A stretch of 39,846 nucleotides of DNA, taken from assembly GCA_021822985.1 (NCBI GenBank), contig JAKAPZ010000008.1, positions 1-39,846 on the forward strand, in the 5' to 3' direction. The stretch is from Thermoplasmata archaeon. GTDB taxonomy: Archaea; Thermoplasmatota; Thermoplasmata; Thermoplasmatales; Thermoplasmataceae. The notes below the pieces were generated by a model that searched no databases, was not told the origin of the DNA, and saw only the letters and a program-made list of their open reading frames with translations. The translations under genes were made by a program, and so were the position numbers. This document shows, one piece after another, positions 24,256 to 32,153 of this stretch; the stretch's first letter is position 1, and every line of letters begins with the position of its first letter.

Positions 24256-24280
24256 GTTCAGGATTTGAACTCTGATCCTG
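24256..24280 (+). promoter_or_regulatory. nested inverted repeats upstream of the ABC operon
   Basis: The segment contains a perfect repeat GTTCA-GGATT-TGAAC (24256-24270) and an overlapping hairpin CAGGAT-n10-ATCCTG (24259-24280). It ends 30 bases before the preferred start of the ATPase gene. It could be an operator for the winged-helix protein at the end of the operon, or a leader hairpin. Confidence 0.35.
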
Positions 24281-24310
24281 TGTTTTATGATCCCATGGAA
24301 TGCCTTAAGC

Positions 24311-25099
24311 ATGATAGAAATACTGGATGCAACTGCGAGATATGACGGCAAAATTCAGAATATGCCTGTCAAAAACATAAATCTCCACCTTGACGGGGAA
24401 AAGATCGTGATCATTGGGCCAAACGGTTCAGGCAAAACGACCATTCTGAAGATGATCCTGGGACTCGCTGGCGTGACTTCAGGAAGCGTGAAAGTTTTTG
24501 GAAAGGATGTGGCCGAAATCACGAAAGAAACAAGAATTTCGACCAATCTTATGGAGGTTTACAAACTGATGGGAACGGATGTGCTTGATACCATAAGGAT
24601 CTATGCAGAACTCAAGGGAAAACATCCGGATGAGGCTCTTGAACTGGTAAGGGAATTCGGTCTTGAGGATACACTCAAAAAAAGGCTGCATCAACTCAGT
24701 TCAGGGCAGCAGAAAATCATAGGAAACATACTCGCCCTGAGTTTTTCTCCCTCGACTGTGCTTCTGGACGAACCATTCGACAATGTGGATCAGGGAAGGA
24801 GGATAAAGCTGGTCAATATTATAGAAAGAACAGATGCAGAAATAATCCTGAACACCCATGAACTTGACATACTGAAACGATTGAAAACATGGGGTCTGTA
24901 TTTCATCATTGAGGGCAGACTTTTTGGCAGGTTCAATGCATCAAAAGCAGACAGGCTTTACCTGAACAGTGGCGAGATTGCAGGATGTCTCACAGTAGTA
25001 GAAACGAGTTTCGGAAAGTATTCCATAACGGAGGATTCAGGGCAGGTTCCATTATCGTCTGCAAGAGATCTTCTGTCTGTTTTTGACGAGGTGCAGTGA
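24311..25099 (+). CDS. ABC transporter ATP-binding protein
   Basis: This 262-residue ATPase has Walker A GPNGSGKTT, the signature LSSGQQKI, Walker B TVLLDEPFD and the switch histidine in ILNTHELDI. The single nucleotide-binding domain is followed by about 45 extra residues. The track begins at 24287, but ATG 24311 (MIEILDATARYDG) is nearer to the usual N-terminus. Two membrane proteins follow in the same operon, and no substrate-binding protein is present, so this is probably an exporter or a system acting on the membrane rather than a classic importer. It is followed after one base by the first permease. Confidence 0.9.
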   Translation: MIEILDATARYDGKIQNMPVKNINLHLDGEKIVIIGPNGSGKTTILKMILGLAGVTSGSVKVFGKDVAEITKETRISTNLMEVYKLMGTDVLDTIRIYAELKGKHPDEALELVREFGLEDTLKKRLHQLSSGQQKIIGNILALSFSPSTVLLDEPFDNVDQGRRIKLVNIIERTDAEIILNTHELDILKRLKTWGLYFIIEGRLFGRFNASKADRLYLNSGEIAGCLTVVETSFGKYSITEDSGQVPLSSARDLLSVFDEVQ

Positions 25100-25100
25100 T

Positions 25101-25901
25101 ATGATTGCAAGATATTTCTTCAGTTCTCTGCTCAGGGATAAATCTCTGTGGGGCTGGGGGATCGGATTCATGTTCTTCTGGCTGTACATGGGAGCATTTG
25201 TTTTCAATTCATATTCAGGAACGGAGGAAGAGTGGCTTTTCACCGCTTCAGGATGGTTTTCCATCATAGGCCTCATTGCAGCAAGCATTGTTGCCACTAC
25301 CATTTCATATTCCATTTATTACAGCACATCTTCACTGGTCTACGTATTCAAGTACACAAATTTCAGTCCCCGTTCATACGTTTTGAATCTGGTAGGTGGT
25401 TCATCTCTTGTTAGCGCAGTTATAGGAACAATAATCATTCTATTCACAGCAGTATTGTTTAGCATAAGATCTGGATTTGCAGTTGTTCCAATGATGCCTG
25501 TCCAGGCAGTGTTTCTTTTTATACTGACAGGTATATTCATGTTCCTTTTTTCCCTTATAATGGTCATCCTGGTGAATAACTACCTGGGCATGAAGAACCG
25601 CTCATTTGTGAACTTGCTCCCGCAGCTTCTTTCATACATATTTGGTTTTTCTGAATTTGGAACGCCGCTTCCCATGAGTGTGATTTACGCAAGCCCCTTC
25701 AGTGATATCCCCAGACTTCTGTTCATGGTGTTTTCAGGAAAGGAGTCTCCCCAGAATATGTCAAGCTTTACGGGCCCTGTGGTCAATTCTTATATACTCC
25801 TTGCAAGTCTGTTATCGTGGATTGGCGTGATGTTCATAATCTCAATGCTGATGATCGGGAAAATAAGATCACGGTCTATTGAAGAAGGAAGGCATTTATG
25901 A
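25101..25901 (+). CDS. ABC transporter membrane subunit
   Basis: This 266-residue protein has about six hydrophobic segments, including IGFMFFWLYMGAFVF, SIIGLIAASIVATTISYSIYY and ILTGIFMFLFSLIMVILVNNYL. It fits the ABC-2 type membrane subunit by size and topology, though I see no distinct family motif. The track start at 25083 would overlap the ATPase end; ATG 25101 follows the ATPase stop by one base (TGATATG) and is preferred. A short, polar TM-flanking loop (GKESPQNMSSFTGPVV) precedes the last helix. Confidence 0.8.
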   Translation: MIARYFFSSLLRDKSLWGWGIGFMFFWLYMGAFVFNSYSGTEEEWLFTASGWFSIIGLIAASIVATTISYSIYYSTSSLVYVFKYTNFSPRSYVLNLVGGSSLVSAVIGTIIILFTAVLFSIRSGFAVVPMMPVQAVFLFILTGIFMFLFSLIMVILVNNYLGMKNRSFVNLLPQLLSYIFGFSEFGTPLPMSVIYASPFSDIPRLLFMVFSGKESPQNMSSFTGPVVNSYILLASLLSWIGVMFIISMLMIGKIRSRSIEEGRHL

Positions 25902-26590
25902 ACGGGAAAGCTGAGGATATATCAGAACATCTCAAAAAGATAGGAAAAACTGCTGTCAGGTTTGATTTCTACCTGATGAAAAGAGCATTCGGGATGTATT
26001 ACGCAACTTGGGCAGCGGCCATTTTCACACTGATGGTTCTGTCATACATATCTAATATTCCGGGACAATCAAATACTACTCTGACATTTTATGTGCTGCT
26101 GAATATAGGCGTGATCATTGTCGCCGTGGATTACACGCAGATTGTGTTCAGAAAGGCTTTCATGCTGTTCAGGCTGGAGTCAGATCTTCAGATGCAGTTT
26201 TCTCTCAAATCCTTTGGAAAGAACGCGGGCATCGGTCTCATGATATTGATTTTTGCCATGTTTGTGATCATAGGGATCAATTTGGTTTCGCCGGATGAAA
26301 GCACTGTTCTTTCCATGATAATTCTGTGGATAGTGGATTTTTACATATATATGACTGTCAGGATGTCCTTTGGAAAGATCCCGCCCGAAGGCATACTTGC
26401 AGTGGCAACATTCGCTTTCAGCAACACAGCATCAAGCATACTATTCCTTCAGACTGGAAACAACAACTCTACATTTCAGATATGGATGGTTACGGTTATA
26501 GGGTGGATCATTTCTTCGCTGTACTCTTTCTATAACGCCAGGAAGATGTATTCGTTGGAAGACGATAACTCAAGGGGAGGAATCAATTGA
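25898..26590 (+). CDS. second membrane protein of the ABC operon
   Basis: This 230-residue protein has about six hydrophobic segments (for example YATWAAAIFTLMVLSYI, GLMILIFAMFVIIGINLV, ILWIVDFYIYMTVRM). It overlaps the preceding permease by four bases (ATGA) and the following regulator. It is not clearly homologous to the first permease at the sequence level, but the position suggests a heteromeric membrane part. Its N-terminal about 30 residues are charged and cytoplasmic. Confidence 0.75.
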   Translation: MNGKAEDISEHLKKIGKTAVRFDFYLMKRAFGMYYATWAAAIFTLMVLSYISNIPGQSNTTLTFYVLLNIGVIIVAVDYTQIVFRKAFMLFRLESDLQMQFSLKSFGKNAGIGLMILIFAMFVIIGINLVSPDESTVLSMIILWIVDFYIYMTVRMSFGKIPPEGILAVATFAFSNTASSILFLQTGNNNSTFQIWMVTVIGWIISSLYSFYNARKMYSLEDDNSRGGIN

Positions 26591-26928
26591 GTTCTGGAGA
26601 GGAAAGCCCGGGAGATTCCCAGCACTTAAACGAACTCATCGAAACTCTGAGTATACAGTTGAGTGAACCTGTTATGAAATCAACAGCAAGGCTGATGATC
26701 ATAATATCCCTTGCATTGAACAGGAAATTGACTTTTACCGATCTTCTCACAATAACATCACTCGGGAAAGGGAGTCTCAGCAACCATCTTGATAAACTCA
26801 GGGAAGGGGGCCTAATAAAAATTAAAACTGTTTTCAGCCCCATCGGGCCAAGGGTGATGGTAGAGATCACGGAAGAGGGCATGAGTGCATATGAGAACTA
26901 TTCGAAAATACTGAAAAAACTTCTCTGA
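26587..26928 (+). CDS. winged-helix regulator of the ABC operon
   Basis: This 113-residue protein is a single winged-helix domain: helix STARLMIIISLALNRKLTF, TDLLTITSLGKGSLSNHLDKLREGGLIKIKTVF as the helix-turn-helix and wing start, and RVMVEITEEGMSAYENY at the end. The pattern matches small ArsR/MarR-like archaeal regulators that accompany ABC transporters. A TTG start overlaps the upstream stop (ATTGA), so translation is likely coupled. It probably controls its own operon, perhaps through the inverted repeats at 24256-24280. Confidence 0.8.
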   Translation: MSSGEESPGDSQHLNELIETLSIQLSEPVMKSTARLMIIISLALNRKLTFTDLLTITSLGKGSLSNHLDKLREGGLIKIKTVFSPIGPRVMVEITEEGMSAYENYSKILKKLL

Positions 26929-27021
26929 TGTAAAATTGTATCAGGAAAAACTGCAGTTATATTCATTTTTTCAATTCTGTATGATAAGAGGTCTTTACCA
27001 TGAATTATGATCTTCATTTTC

Positions 27022-27036
27022 CAATAATAATTATTG
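27022..27036. repeat. perfect palindrome in the gap before HMG-CoA synthase
   Basis: The sequence CAATAAT-A-ATTATTG lies about 90 bases after the ABC operon and 95 before the HMG-CoA synthase gene. It may be a terminator stem or an operator. Nothing else is evident in the 200-base gap except the downstream TATA box. Confidence 0.35.
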
Positions 27037-27095
27037 AAAAAGCGGATTTCCCCAGAACATAAACTAACACAATTGACGAATGCCATTAAGACAAT

Positions 27096-27112
27096 TTTTA
27101 TATAAAATAAAT
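27096..27112 (+). promoter_or_regulatory. TATA-like box for the HMG-CoA synthase operon
   Basis: The sequence tttttatataaaataaa is a strong archaeal TATA element centred about 28 bases before ATG 27132. Confidence 0.6.
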
Positions 27113-27131
27113 AAGTAACCAGCAGATCGAT

Positions 27132-28187
27132 ATGAGTGGGATAGTAAGTTACGGAAGCTATATACCACGTTACAGGATCAAACCGGAAGAAATCGCTAGA
27201 GTCTGGGGAGTGGATCCTGAAACAATAAAGAATGGTATATTCATACTTAGTAAATCTGTGCCCTCGCCTGATGAGGATGTGGCAACAATATCTGTTGAAT
27301 CCGCAAGAAATGCTCTCAGGAGAGGAGGACTGAAGGGGAAAGCCATAGAAGCAATATATGTTGGTTCTGAGAGCCATCCATATGCTGTCAAGCCTACTGC
27401 AACCATTGTTTCTGCAGCCATAGGAACCGATTTCAGCATGTTTGCAGCGGACTATGAGTTTGCATGCAAGGCAGGAACTGCAGGAATGCAGAATGTGCTG
27501 GGAATGGTCAACAGCGGGATTATTAAAACCGGAATGGCCATAGGATCAGACACCTCGCAGGGTGCTCCCGGAGATGTGCTTGAATATTCGGCATCTGCCG
27601 GAGGCACGGCAATGATCATCGGAAAGGAGAACGTTGCTGCCGAGATAAAATCGACACTCTCCGTGACATCGGACACTCCGGACTTCTGGAGAAGGGAGGG
27701 ACAGCCATACCCAACCCATGGAGAGAGATTCACGGGAGAGCCTGCATATTTCAGGCACATAACCACTGCATCAAAGATGATGATGGACAGGATGGGAACA
27801 AAACCAGAAGATTATGACTATGTCGTGTTCCACCAGCCAAACGGAAAATTTCCCACAAGGGCTGCCAAAATGCTCGGATTCACGGAAAAGCAGTACAATG
27901 AGGGGCTTCTCACCCCGTACATCGGAAACACATATTCGGGTTCGATGATGATGGGACTCTCATCCACACTTGATGTGGCAAAGGGGGGAGACAGGATACT
28001 TGCAGTTTCCTTTGGTTCCGGTGCAGGATCTGATGCGTTCCACATAGAGGTCACGGATGAAATAGAGAAACTGCAGGGCAGGAAAGTGACAACGGTAAAG
28101 GATATGCTTAAGGATGTGAAATTCCTGGATTATGCCATATATGCAAAGTTCAAGAGAAAAATAGTGTTTGGTGAGGAAATTGAGTAA
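27132..28187 (+). CDS. hydroxymethylglutaryl-CoA synthase
   Basis: This 351-residue enzyme condenses acetyl-CoA with acetoacetyl-CoA to HMG-CoA, the entry of the mevalonate route to archaeal isoprenoid lipids. The N-terminus [15 protein letters not shown] is typical of archaeal members. The catalytic residues are present: Glu80 in VGSES, the nucleophile Cys112 in FACKAGTAG, and the histidine in [10 protein letters not shown]. Its length fits the archaeal type. It heads a three-gene operon with a thiolase-like gene and a DUF35 protein; in methanogens these three products are known to form a channelling complex. Confidence 0.95.
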   Translation: MSGIVSYGSYIPRYRIKPEEIARVWGVDPETIKNGIFILSKSVPSPDEDVATISVESARNALRRGGLKGKAIEAIYVGSESHPYAVKPTATIVSAAIGTDFSMFAADYEFACKAGTAGMQNVLGMVNSGIIKTGMAIGSDTSQGAPGDVLEYSASAGGTAMIIGKENVAAEIKSTLSVTSDTPDFWRREGQPYPTHGERFTGEPAYFRHITTASKMMMDRMGTKPEDYDYVVFHQPNGKFPTRAAKMLGFTEKQYNEGLLTPYIGNTYSGSMMMGLSSTLDVAKGGDRILAVSFGSGAGSDAFHIEVTDEIEKLQGRKVTTVKDMLKDVKFLDYAIYAKFKRKIVFGEEIE

Positions 28188-29343
28188 CGTATACGTAATT
28201 GGTGGAGGAGAATCAAAGTATGGGGAACTGTGGGACAGATCCCTCAGGGAAATAGCTGTGGAAGCAGGGCTGAAAGCTGTGGAAAATGCCGGAATAAGGA
28301 CGAAAGATCTTAATGCCATATACATGGGAAACAGCCTTGGGGGCCTCATAAGCAAGCAGGAACATCTCAGCGCACTGATGTCGGATTATGCAGGAATTGC
28401 TTCAGAATACATCCCGTCCATGAGAATTGAGGCATCCACCGCATCCGGTGGTGCTGCCTTCAGGCAGGCATATCTGTCCATCAAGTCTGGAGAACATGAC
28501 GTTGTCATGGTTGGTGGTGCAGAGAAGATGACGGAACTGTACGGAACCGAGATCATAGACATAACATCCTCCCTTGTGGACAGGGAATGGGAAGCCTTCA
28601 ACGGCGCAACACCCGCAGCACTTGCGGCTCTTTCTGCAAGGAAGTACATGAGAGATTTCAATGTGAAGAAGGAGGCCCTTGCAGCAATTTCAGTGAATGA
28701 TCACGCAAATGCGTCACTGAACGATAATGCACAGTACAGAAACAAGATAACAATTGAACAGGCCCTGAATGCCACACCCATTGCAGAACCGCTGAACCTC
28801 ATGGATTGCGCACCCATGACAGATGGTGCGTCAAGCGTCATACTTGCTTCAGAGAAATATGTGAAGGAACATGGATCGAAGGGTGTCAGAATAATGGGCT
28901 CAGCCGTATCCCAGGGGCCCTTTGCACTCCACAGCAGGAAATCATTCTACACCGTGGAACCTACTATAATATCCACAAAAAAGGCATTGGAACAGGCAAA
29001 GATCAAGCTTGGAGACATATCATTCGTGGAAATGCATGACTCATACAGTATTTACGGGCTTATGGCCCTTGAAGATCTTGGTTTTGCACAGAAAGGGCAT
29101 GCAAGCGAACTGGTGGAGAACGGAATCGGGCTCAACAGCAATCTTCCGGTCAATCCTTCAGGAGGACTCAAGGCCAAGGGATTTCCGTACGGAGCTGCAG
29201 GAGTGAGCCAGATCTATGAGGCATATCTCCAGTTGAGCGGAAAGGCAGGCAAGAGGCAGATCAAGAATGCATCATATGGCCTTCTGCACAACATGGCTGG
29301 ATCAGGTGCTGCATCTGTTGTTCATATACTGGGGGTGGAGTGA
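28171..29343 (+). CDS. thiolase-family protein (acetyl-CoA acetyltransferase homologue) with altered active site
   Basis: This protein of about 390 residues is homologous to archaeal acetyl-CoA acetyltransferases and lies between HMG-CoA synthase and DUF35. It keeps the fold motifs [23 protein letters not shown], the [13 protein letters not shown] segment, and GGLKAKG. Two catalytic positions differ: the usual EAACASGGAA reads [10 protein letters not shown] (threonine for the nucleophile cysteine, codon ACC at 28438), and the usual GHPxG reads GFPYG (phenylalanine for histidine, codon TTT at 29182). The start is uncertain: TTG 28168, GTG 28171 or TTG 28180, all inside the previous gene's end. 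It may be non-catalytic, or use a different mechanism. Confidence 0.88.
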   Translation: MRKLSNVYVIGGGESKYGELWDRSLREIAVEAGLKAVENAGIRTKDLNAIYMGNSLGGLISKQEHLSALMSDYAGIASEYIPSMRIEASTASGGAAFRQAYLSIKSGEHDVVMVGGAEKMTELYGTEIIDITSSLVDREWEAFNGATPAALAALSARKYMRDFNVKKEALAAISVNDHANASLNDNAQYRNKITIEQALNATPIAEPLNLMDCAPMTDGASSVILASEKYVKEHGSKGVRIMGSAVSQGPFALHSRKSFYTVEPTIISTKKALEQAKIKLGDISFVEMHDSYSIYGLMALEDLGFAQKGHASELVENGIGLNSNLPVNPSGGLKAKGFPYGAAGVSQIYEAYLQLSGKAGKRQIKNASYGLLHNMAGSGAASVVHILGVE

Positions 29344-29745
29344 ATGGGTGAACTGTCAAGAATGTGGAGAGAGATGCCAAGCAGGTACAGGATGCAGGGC
29401 GACAAATGCGGAAACTGCAGCCAGATATATTTCCCGCCAAGAGAAGTCTGTCCTGTCTGCCACAGGGACTCCATAGGAAAAATGCAGGAAGTTGACATAG
29501 ACGGCGCAGGTGAAATACTCAGTTTCACAGTGGTGCATGAGGCTCCCCCAGCCTTCCTGAGGCAGAAACCATACATAATAGCCCTTGTGAAGCTGAAAGA
29601 GGGCCCCGTCATAACAGGACAGATAGTGGATACGCTTCCTGAGGAAATAGACATAGGAACAAAGGTGAGAAGCGTATTCAGGAAGATATCAGAGGACGGA
29701 AAGAGCGGAGTAATCCACTACGGATACAAGTTCATTCCGGAATAA
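29344..29745 (+). CDS. DUF35 OB-fold/zinc-ribbon protein of the mevalonate complex
   Basis: This 133-residue protein has an N-terminal rubredoxin-like zinc ribbon with four cysteines (Cys22, 25, 36, 39: CGNCSQIYFPPREVCPVC) and a C-terminal OB fold (GEILSFTVVHEAPPAFL, RQKPYIIALVKLKEGPVITGQI). DUF35 proteins act as the scaffold joining thiolase and HMG-CoA synthase in the archaeal complex and also accompany other acyl-CoA enzymes. ATG 29344 directly follows the thiolase stop with no spacer. Its C-terminus lies 16 bases from the convergent dph2 end. Confidence 0.92.
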   Translation: MGELSRMWREMPSRYRMQGDKCGNCSQIYFPPREVCPVCHRDSIGKMQEVDIDGAGEILSFTVVHEAPPAFLRQKPYIIALVKLKEGPVITGQIVDTLPEEIDIGTKVRSVFRKISEDGKSGVIHYGYKFIPE

Positions 29746-29760
29746 TTTTTTCTTCTGGAA

Positions 29761-30768
29761 TCACTGATTGTCCACATTCACAATCTCATCAAAAATATAT
29801 TTCCCTTTTCCCTTTTTTTTGAACATCATCAGGAATTCCTGTGCAGTAAGTATGGGCATCGGATACCTGTCAAAATCATCTGTTGCAACTCTCGGGCATC
29901 CCGTGAAGATGATGCACTGGGCCATCATGTTCTGGAAGTCCACGGGATTTGATTCGTTTGCATAGGCAAGAACTGCAGTTTTTCCCATGGATTCTATCTC
30001 TTCCCTGATCTTCGTGGCAAGCTTCATCCTGTACTGCCCGACCTTGGTATCCACCACAATAACGAATCTGTCTGCGTCAAGGGCCCCTGCCATGTTTGCG
30101 TATCTTCTCCTGATTCTTCTGTCCGCCTCTTCCTTCATGGAATGAAGCATGAAGGGCTCACTCATCTCCACCACAAACACTTCCCTTTCCGTGGAAAGCT
30201 GGGCCCCCATGGAGTGGAATGTGCCCGTGCTCAGGATTATGTGGCAGTCTGCCCAGGTATCAAGATCATGAATCGGGCTGTAGTTGCATCCCAATACCTG
30301 TCCGGGATATTTCAGCCTTCCGTCATTGTTTCCCATCCTTGCTTCATATCCTTTATCCTTCAGGAATTCTATGAATTTCATTGCACTTTCCCTGTACTGT
30401 ATGGAATAGAGAACACCGATTTTCCTGTATCCCTTCTCCTCAAGAGATGTGAGGTCCAGCCCGGAGAATGTTTCTGCTGAGGGATAAATATATTCTTCAA
30501 ATATCACAGGAACTCCATAATTCACGTTGGGAATCTCCGTATGTCCCATCTGGACCACTGCATCCACATTCCCGTATTCATCCCTTGTTCCCGTGTCACA
30601 TGCACCGTAGAAACCTGATGAACTCACAATGACGGAAAAATTCTGAGATAATCTGGTGAAATATGAAAACACATGAGGTTTAAGTCCGTCCGGCAGCTGA
30701 AGAAGTATCCTTCTGGCATTTATCTCCTTAAGTTTTTTTATCACAGGATCCGGATCAAGATACACCAT
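29761..30768 (-). CDS. dph2: diphthamide biosynthesis enzyme Dph2
   Basis: This 335-residue radical-type enzyme transfers the 3-amino-3-carboxypropyl group from S-adenosylmethionine to a histidine of elongation factor 2, the first step of diphthamide formation. The three cysteines that hold the [4Fe-4S] cluster are visible in YGACDTGTRD, VLGCNYSP and FTGCPRVATDDFDRYP. It ends with a short charged tail. It is monocistronic; the Rieske gene lies upstream on the same strand with a 51-base gap. Confidence 0.95.
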   Translation of the reverse strand: MVYLDPDPVIKKLKEINARRILLQLPDGLKPHVFSYFTRLSQNFSVIVSSSGFYGACDTGTRDEYGNVDAVVQMGHTEIPNVNYGVPVIFEEYIYPSAETFSGLDLTSLEEKGYRKIGVLYSIQYRESAMKFIEFLKDKGYEARMGNNDGRLKYPGQVLGCNYSPIHDLDTWADCHIILSTGTFHSMGAQLSTEREVFVVEMSEPFMLHSMKEEADRRIRRRYANMAGALDADRFVIVVDTKVGQYRMKLATKIREEIESMGKTAVLAYANESNPVDFQNMMAQCIIFTGCPRVATDDFDRYPMPILTAQEFLMMFKKKGKGKYIFDEIVNVDNQ

Positions 30769-30819
30769 TGAGGAAGGATAATTCTTTTCACATATTGATT
30801 TTTGTGAATTTTGGTCAGA

Positions 30820-31152
30820 CTATGGAAGATCGACTTCGATGAATCCCTTATCTTCCCTGACCGGGTATGTTGAAAGCCCCAGCTTATCCATTGGTGCATT
30901 GGGGGCCACATATGGCGGTTTGACCATCTTTCCCGATTCAATCTCAAATTCTGCATCATGGCAGATGCACTTCACATTCATGCCCTCATGCTCAAGATGT
31001 CCAAGAATGCATTTTGCATGGGAACATACACCGTTCATTGCATGGAGTTTCCCGTTAACTGTGGACAGGAACACCACATTATCTCCAACTTTCACGCTTG
31101 TCCCTCCCACTTTTTCAAGTGCCTTCAGTGAAATTGTCTTATGCCAGACCAT
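30820..31152 (-). CDS. Rieske-type [2Fe-2S] ferredoxin
   Basis: This 110-residue soluble Rieske domain has both cluster boxes: CSHAKCILG (Cys-x-His) and CICHDAEFEIESG (Cys-x2-His), separated by about 17 residues. No membrane anchor or signal is visible, so it is a cytosolic electron carrier of the NirD/biphenyl-ferredoxin type rather than a bc1 subunit. It begins with an N-terminal beta domain (SLKALEKVGGTSVKVGDNVVF). Its partner oxidoreductase is not in the window. No clear TATA box at the usual distance is seen; tataatt lies too close to the start. Confidence 0.88.
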   Translation of the reverse strand: MVWHKTISLKALEKVGGTSVKVGDNVVFLSTVNGKLHAMNGVCSHAKCILGHLEHEGMNVKCICHDAEFEIESGKMVKPPYVAPNAPMDKLGLSTYPVREDKGFIEVDLP

Positions 31153-31265
31153 GCTTCATGTATAATTTACTGTCAAAAAAAACTTACTCAAATTAACATA
31201 GAAATTATTGCAAATTTATGAATTCTGCCATTTTTACATAAAAGGTAAAAACATAATCCAAAAAA

Positions 31266-31275
31266 ATTAAATATG
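31266..31275 (+). promoter_or_regulatory. TATA-like box for the 114-residue gene
   Basis: The sequence attaaatatg is centred about 26 bases before ATG 31296. Confidence 0.45.
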
Positions 31276-31295
31276 CCAAAACGTATTCATATTCT

Positions 31296-31640
31296 ATGAA
31301 ATATATAGAAGTTTCGGGTAAAATTGATGCTGAAACGCTTCAGAAAATATTTTCAAACGCAATTGGCGATGTTTCATTCGTAAAGGGTTTCAGATCAGAC
31401 AGCTCAGAGTCCCTCATGATGTGCGGAACCAAGTTCTTTTTCAGGACAAACGATACAATAGGGTTTGTGTTTCACACTTTCTATGATGGAAAAAGCACGA
31501 AAATTGATTTTGGAAGGATTGGGGGAGGCTCGGGTTTGCTGAATATCAAATGGGGAGCGGGAAACAAGGTTGAGGATGAGATTGCATATACCATAAAGCA
31601 CGCTGCTGAATCTGCAGGTATGACTGCAACTGAATCTTGA
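31296..31640 (+). CDS. hypothetical protein, unrecognised
   Basis: I do not recognise this 114-residue protein. It begins MKYIEVSGKIDAETLQKIF and looks like a small soluble alpha/beta domain with alternating strands (FFFRTNDTIGFVFHTFYDG, STKIDFGRIGGGSGLLNIKWG) and a C-terminal helix (EDEIAYTIKHAAESAG). Glycine-rich loops lie between the strands. It has its own TATA box and a second TATA for the following gene, so it is probably monocistronic. Codon use is like its neighbours. Confidence 0.7.
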   Translation: MKYIEVSGKIDAETLQKIFSNAIGDVSFVKGFRSDSSESLMMCGTKFFFRTNDTIGFVFHTFYDGKSTKIDFGRIGGGSGLLNIKWGAGNKVEDEIAYTIKHAAESAGMTATES

Positions 31641-31664
31641 ATTAGAGTCATATTAAGATATATA

Positions 31665-31677
31665 TTTATATAAATTT
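31665..31677 (+). promoter_or_regulatory. TATA-like box for the zinc-ribbon membrane protein
   Basis: The sequence tttatataaattt lies about 20-25 bases before ATG 31691. An out-of-frame ATG occurs at 31686. Confidence 0.45.
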
Positions 31678-31690
31678 AAATTAACATGTC

Positions 31691-32131
31691 ATGGTTGAAC
31701 AGGGCAGGACTTACTGCGATAGATGCGGAAATCCAATAGAATCTGGGCAGGTTACATGCCCCACATGCGGACATGTTAACGGAATTGCAAATGCAGACGG
31801 AATGAAAATTGAGAGGCCCCTTGGGGTGCTTGTTTTGGGAGGCCTCCAGATACTCTTTTCACTTGTGATTGTTTTAGTAGCTTTTTCATCGCCTGCTATC
31901 TCAACAATCTTTGGAAGCGAACTGGGAATATTTATTGGGTTCATCATGATTCTCCCTCTGTTATTTGGAATCTTTTTCATAATGGGATACAATTTTGCAA
32001 GGATCCTAATGATTATTGGTGCCATTATAGATATTCTATCCATAGTGGGAATCATATGGGGAATCATACTTCTATGGTACCTAACGAGACCTAATGTAGC
32101 AGCATATTTCCATCAGGGAAGATCACTCTGA
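31691..32131 (+). CDS. zinc-ribbon membrane protein, unknown function
   Basis: This 146-residue protein has an N-terminal zinc ribbon (Cys9, Cys12, Cys23, Cys26: YCDRCGNPIESGQVTCPTCGH), a short linker, and about three to four transmembrane segments (VLVLGGLQILFSLVIVLVAF, LGIFIGFIMILPLLFGIFFIMGY, LMIIGAIIDILSIVGIIWGIILLWYL) ending with a polar tail. The zinc_ribbon_2-like plus small-TM-domain architecture is common in archaea without assigned function. The last membrane segments resemble the DUF2127/DUF7144-type TM block, but I am not sure. Confidence 0.75.
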   Translation: MVEQGRTYCDRCGNPIESGQVTCPTCGHVNGIANADGMKIERPLGVLVLGGLQILFSLVIVLVAFSSPAISTIFGSELGIFIGFIMILPLLFGIFFIMGYNFARILMIIGAIIDILSIVGIIWGIILLWYLTRPNVAAYFHQGRSL

Positions 32132-32153
32132 TTCTTCCCCTCAATAATTTTAA

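Noticed and set aside
24240-24290. tRNA-like T-arm (minus-strand GAGTTCAAATCCTG)
   Set aside because: No acceptor stem, anticodon arm or D-arm can be built around it, and the region would run into the ABC gene; inverted repeats explain the sequence better.
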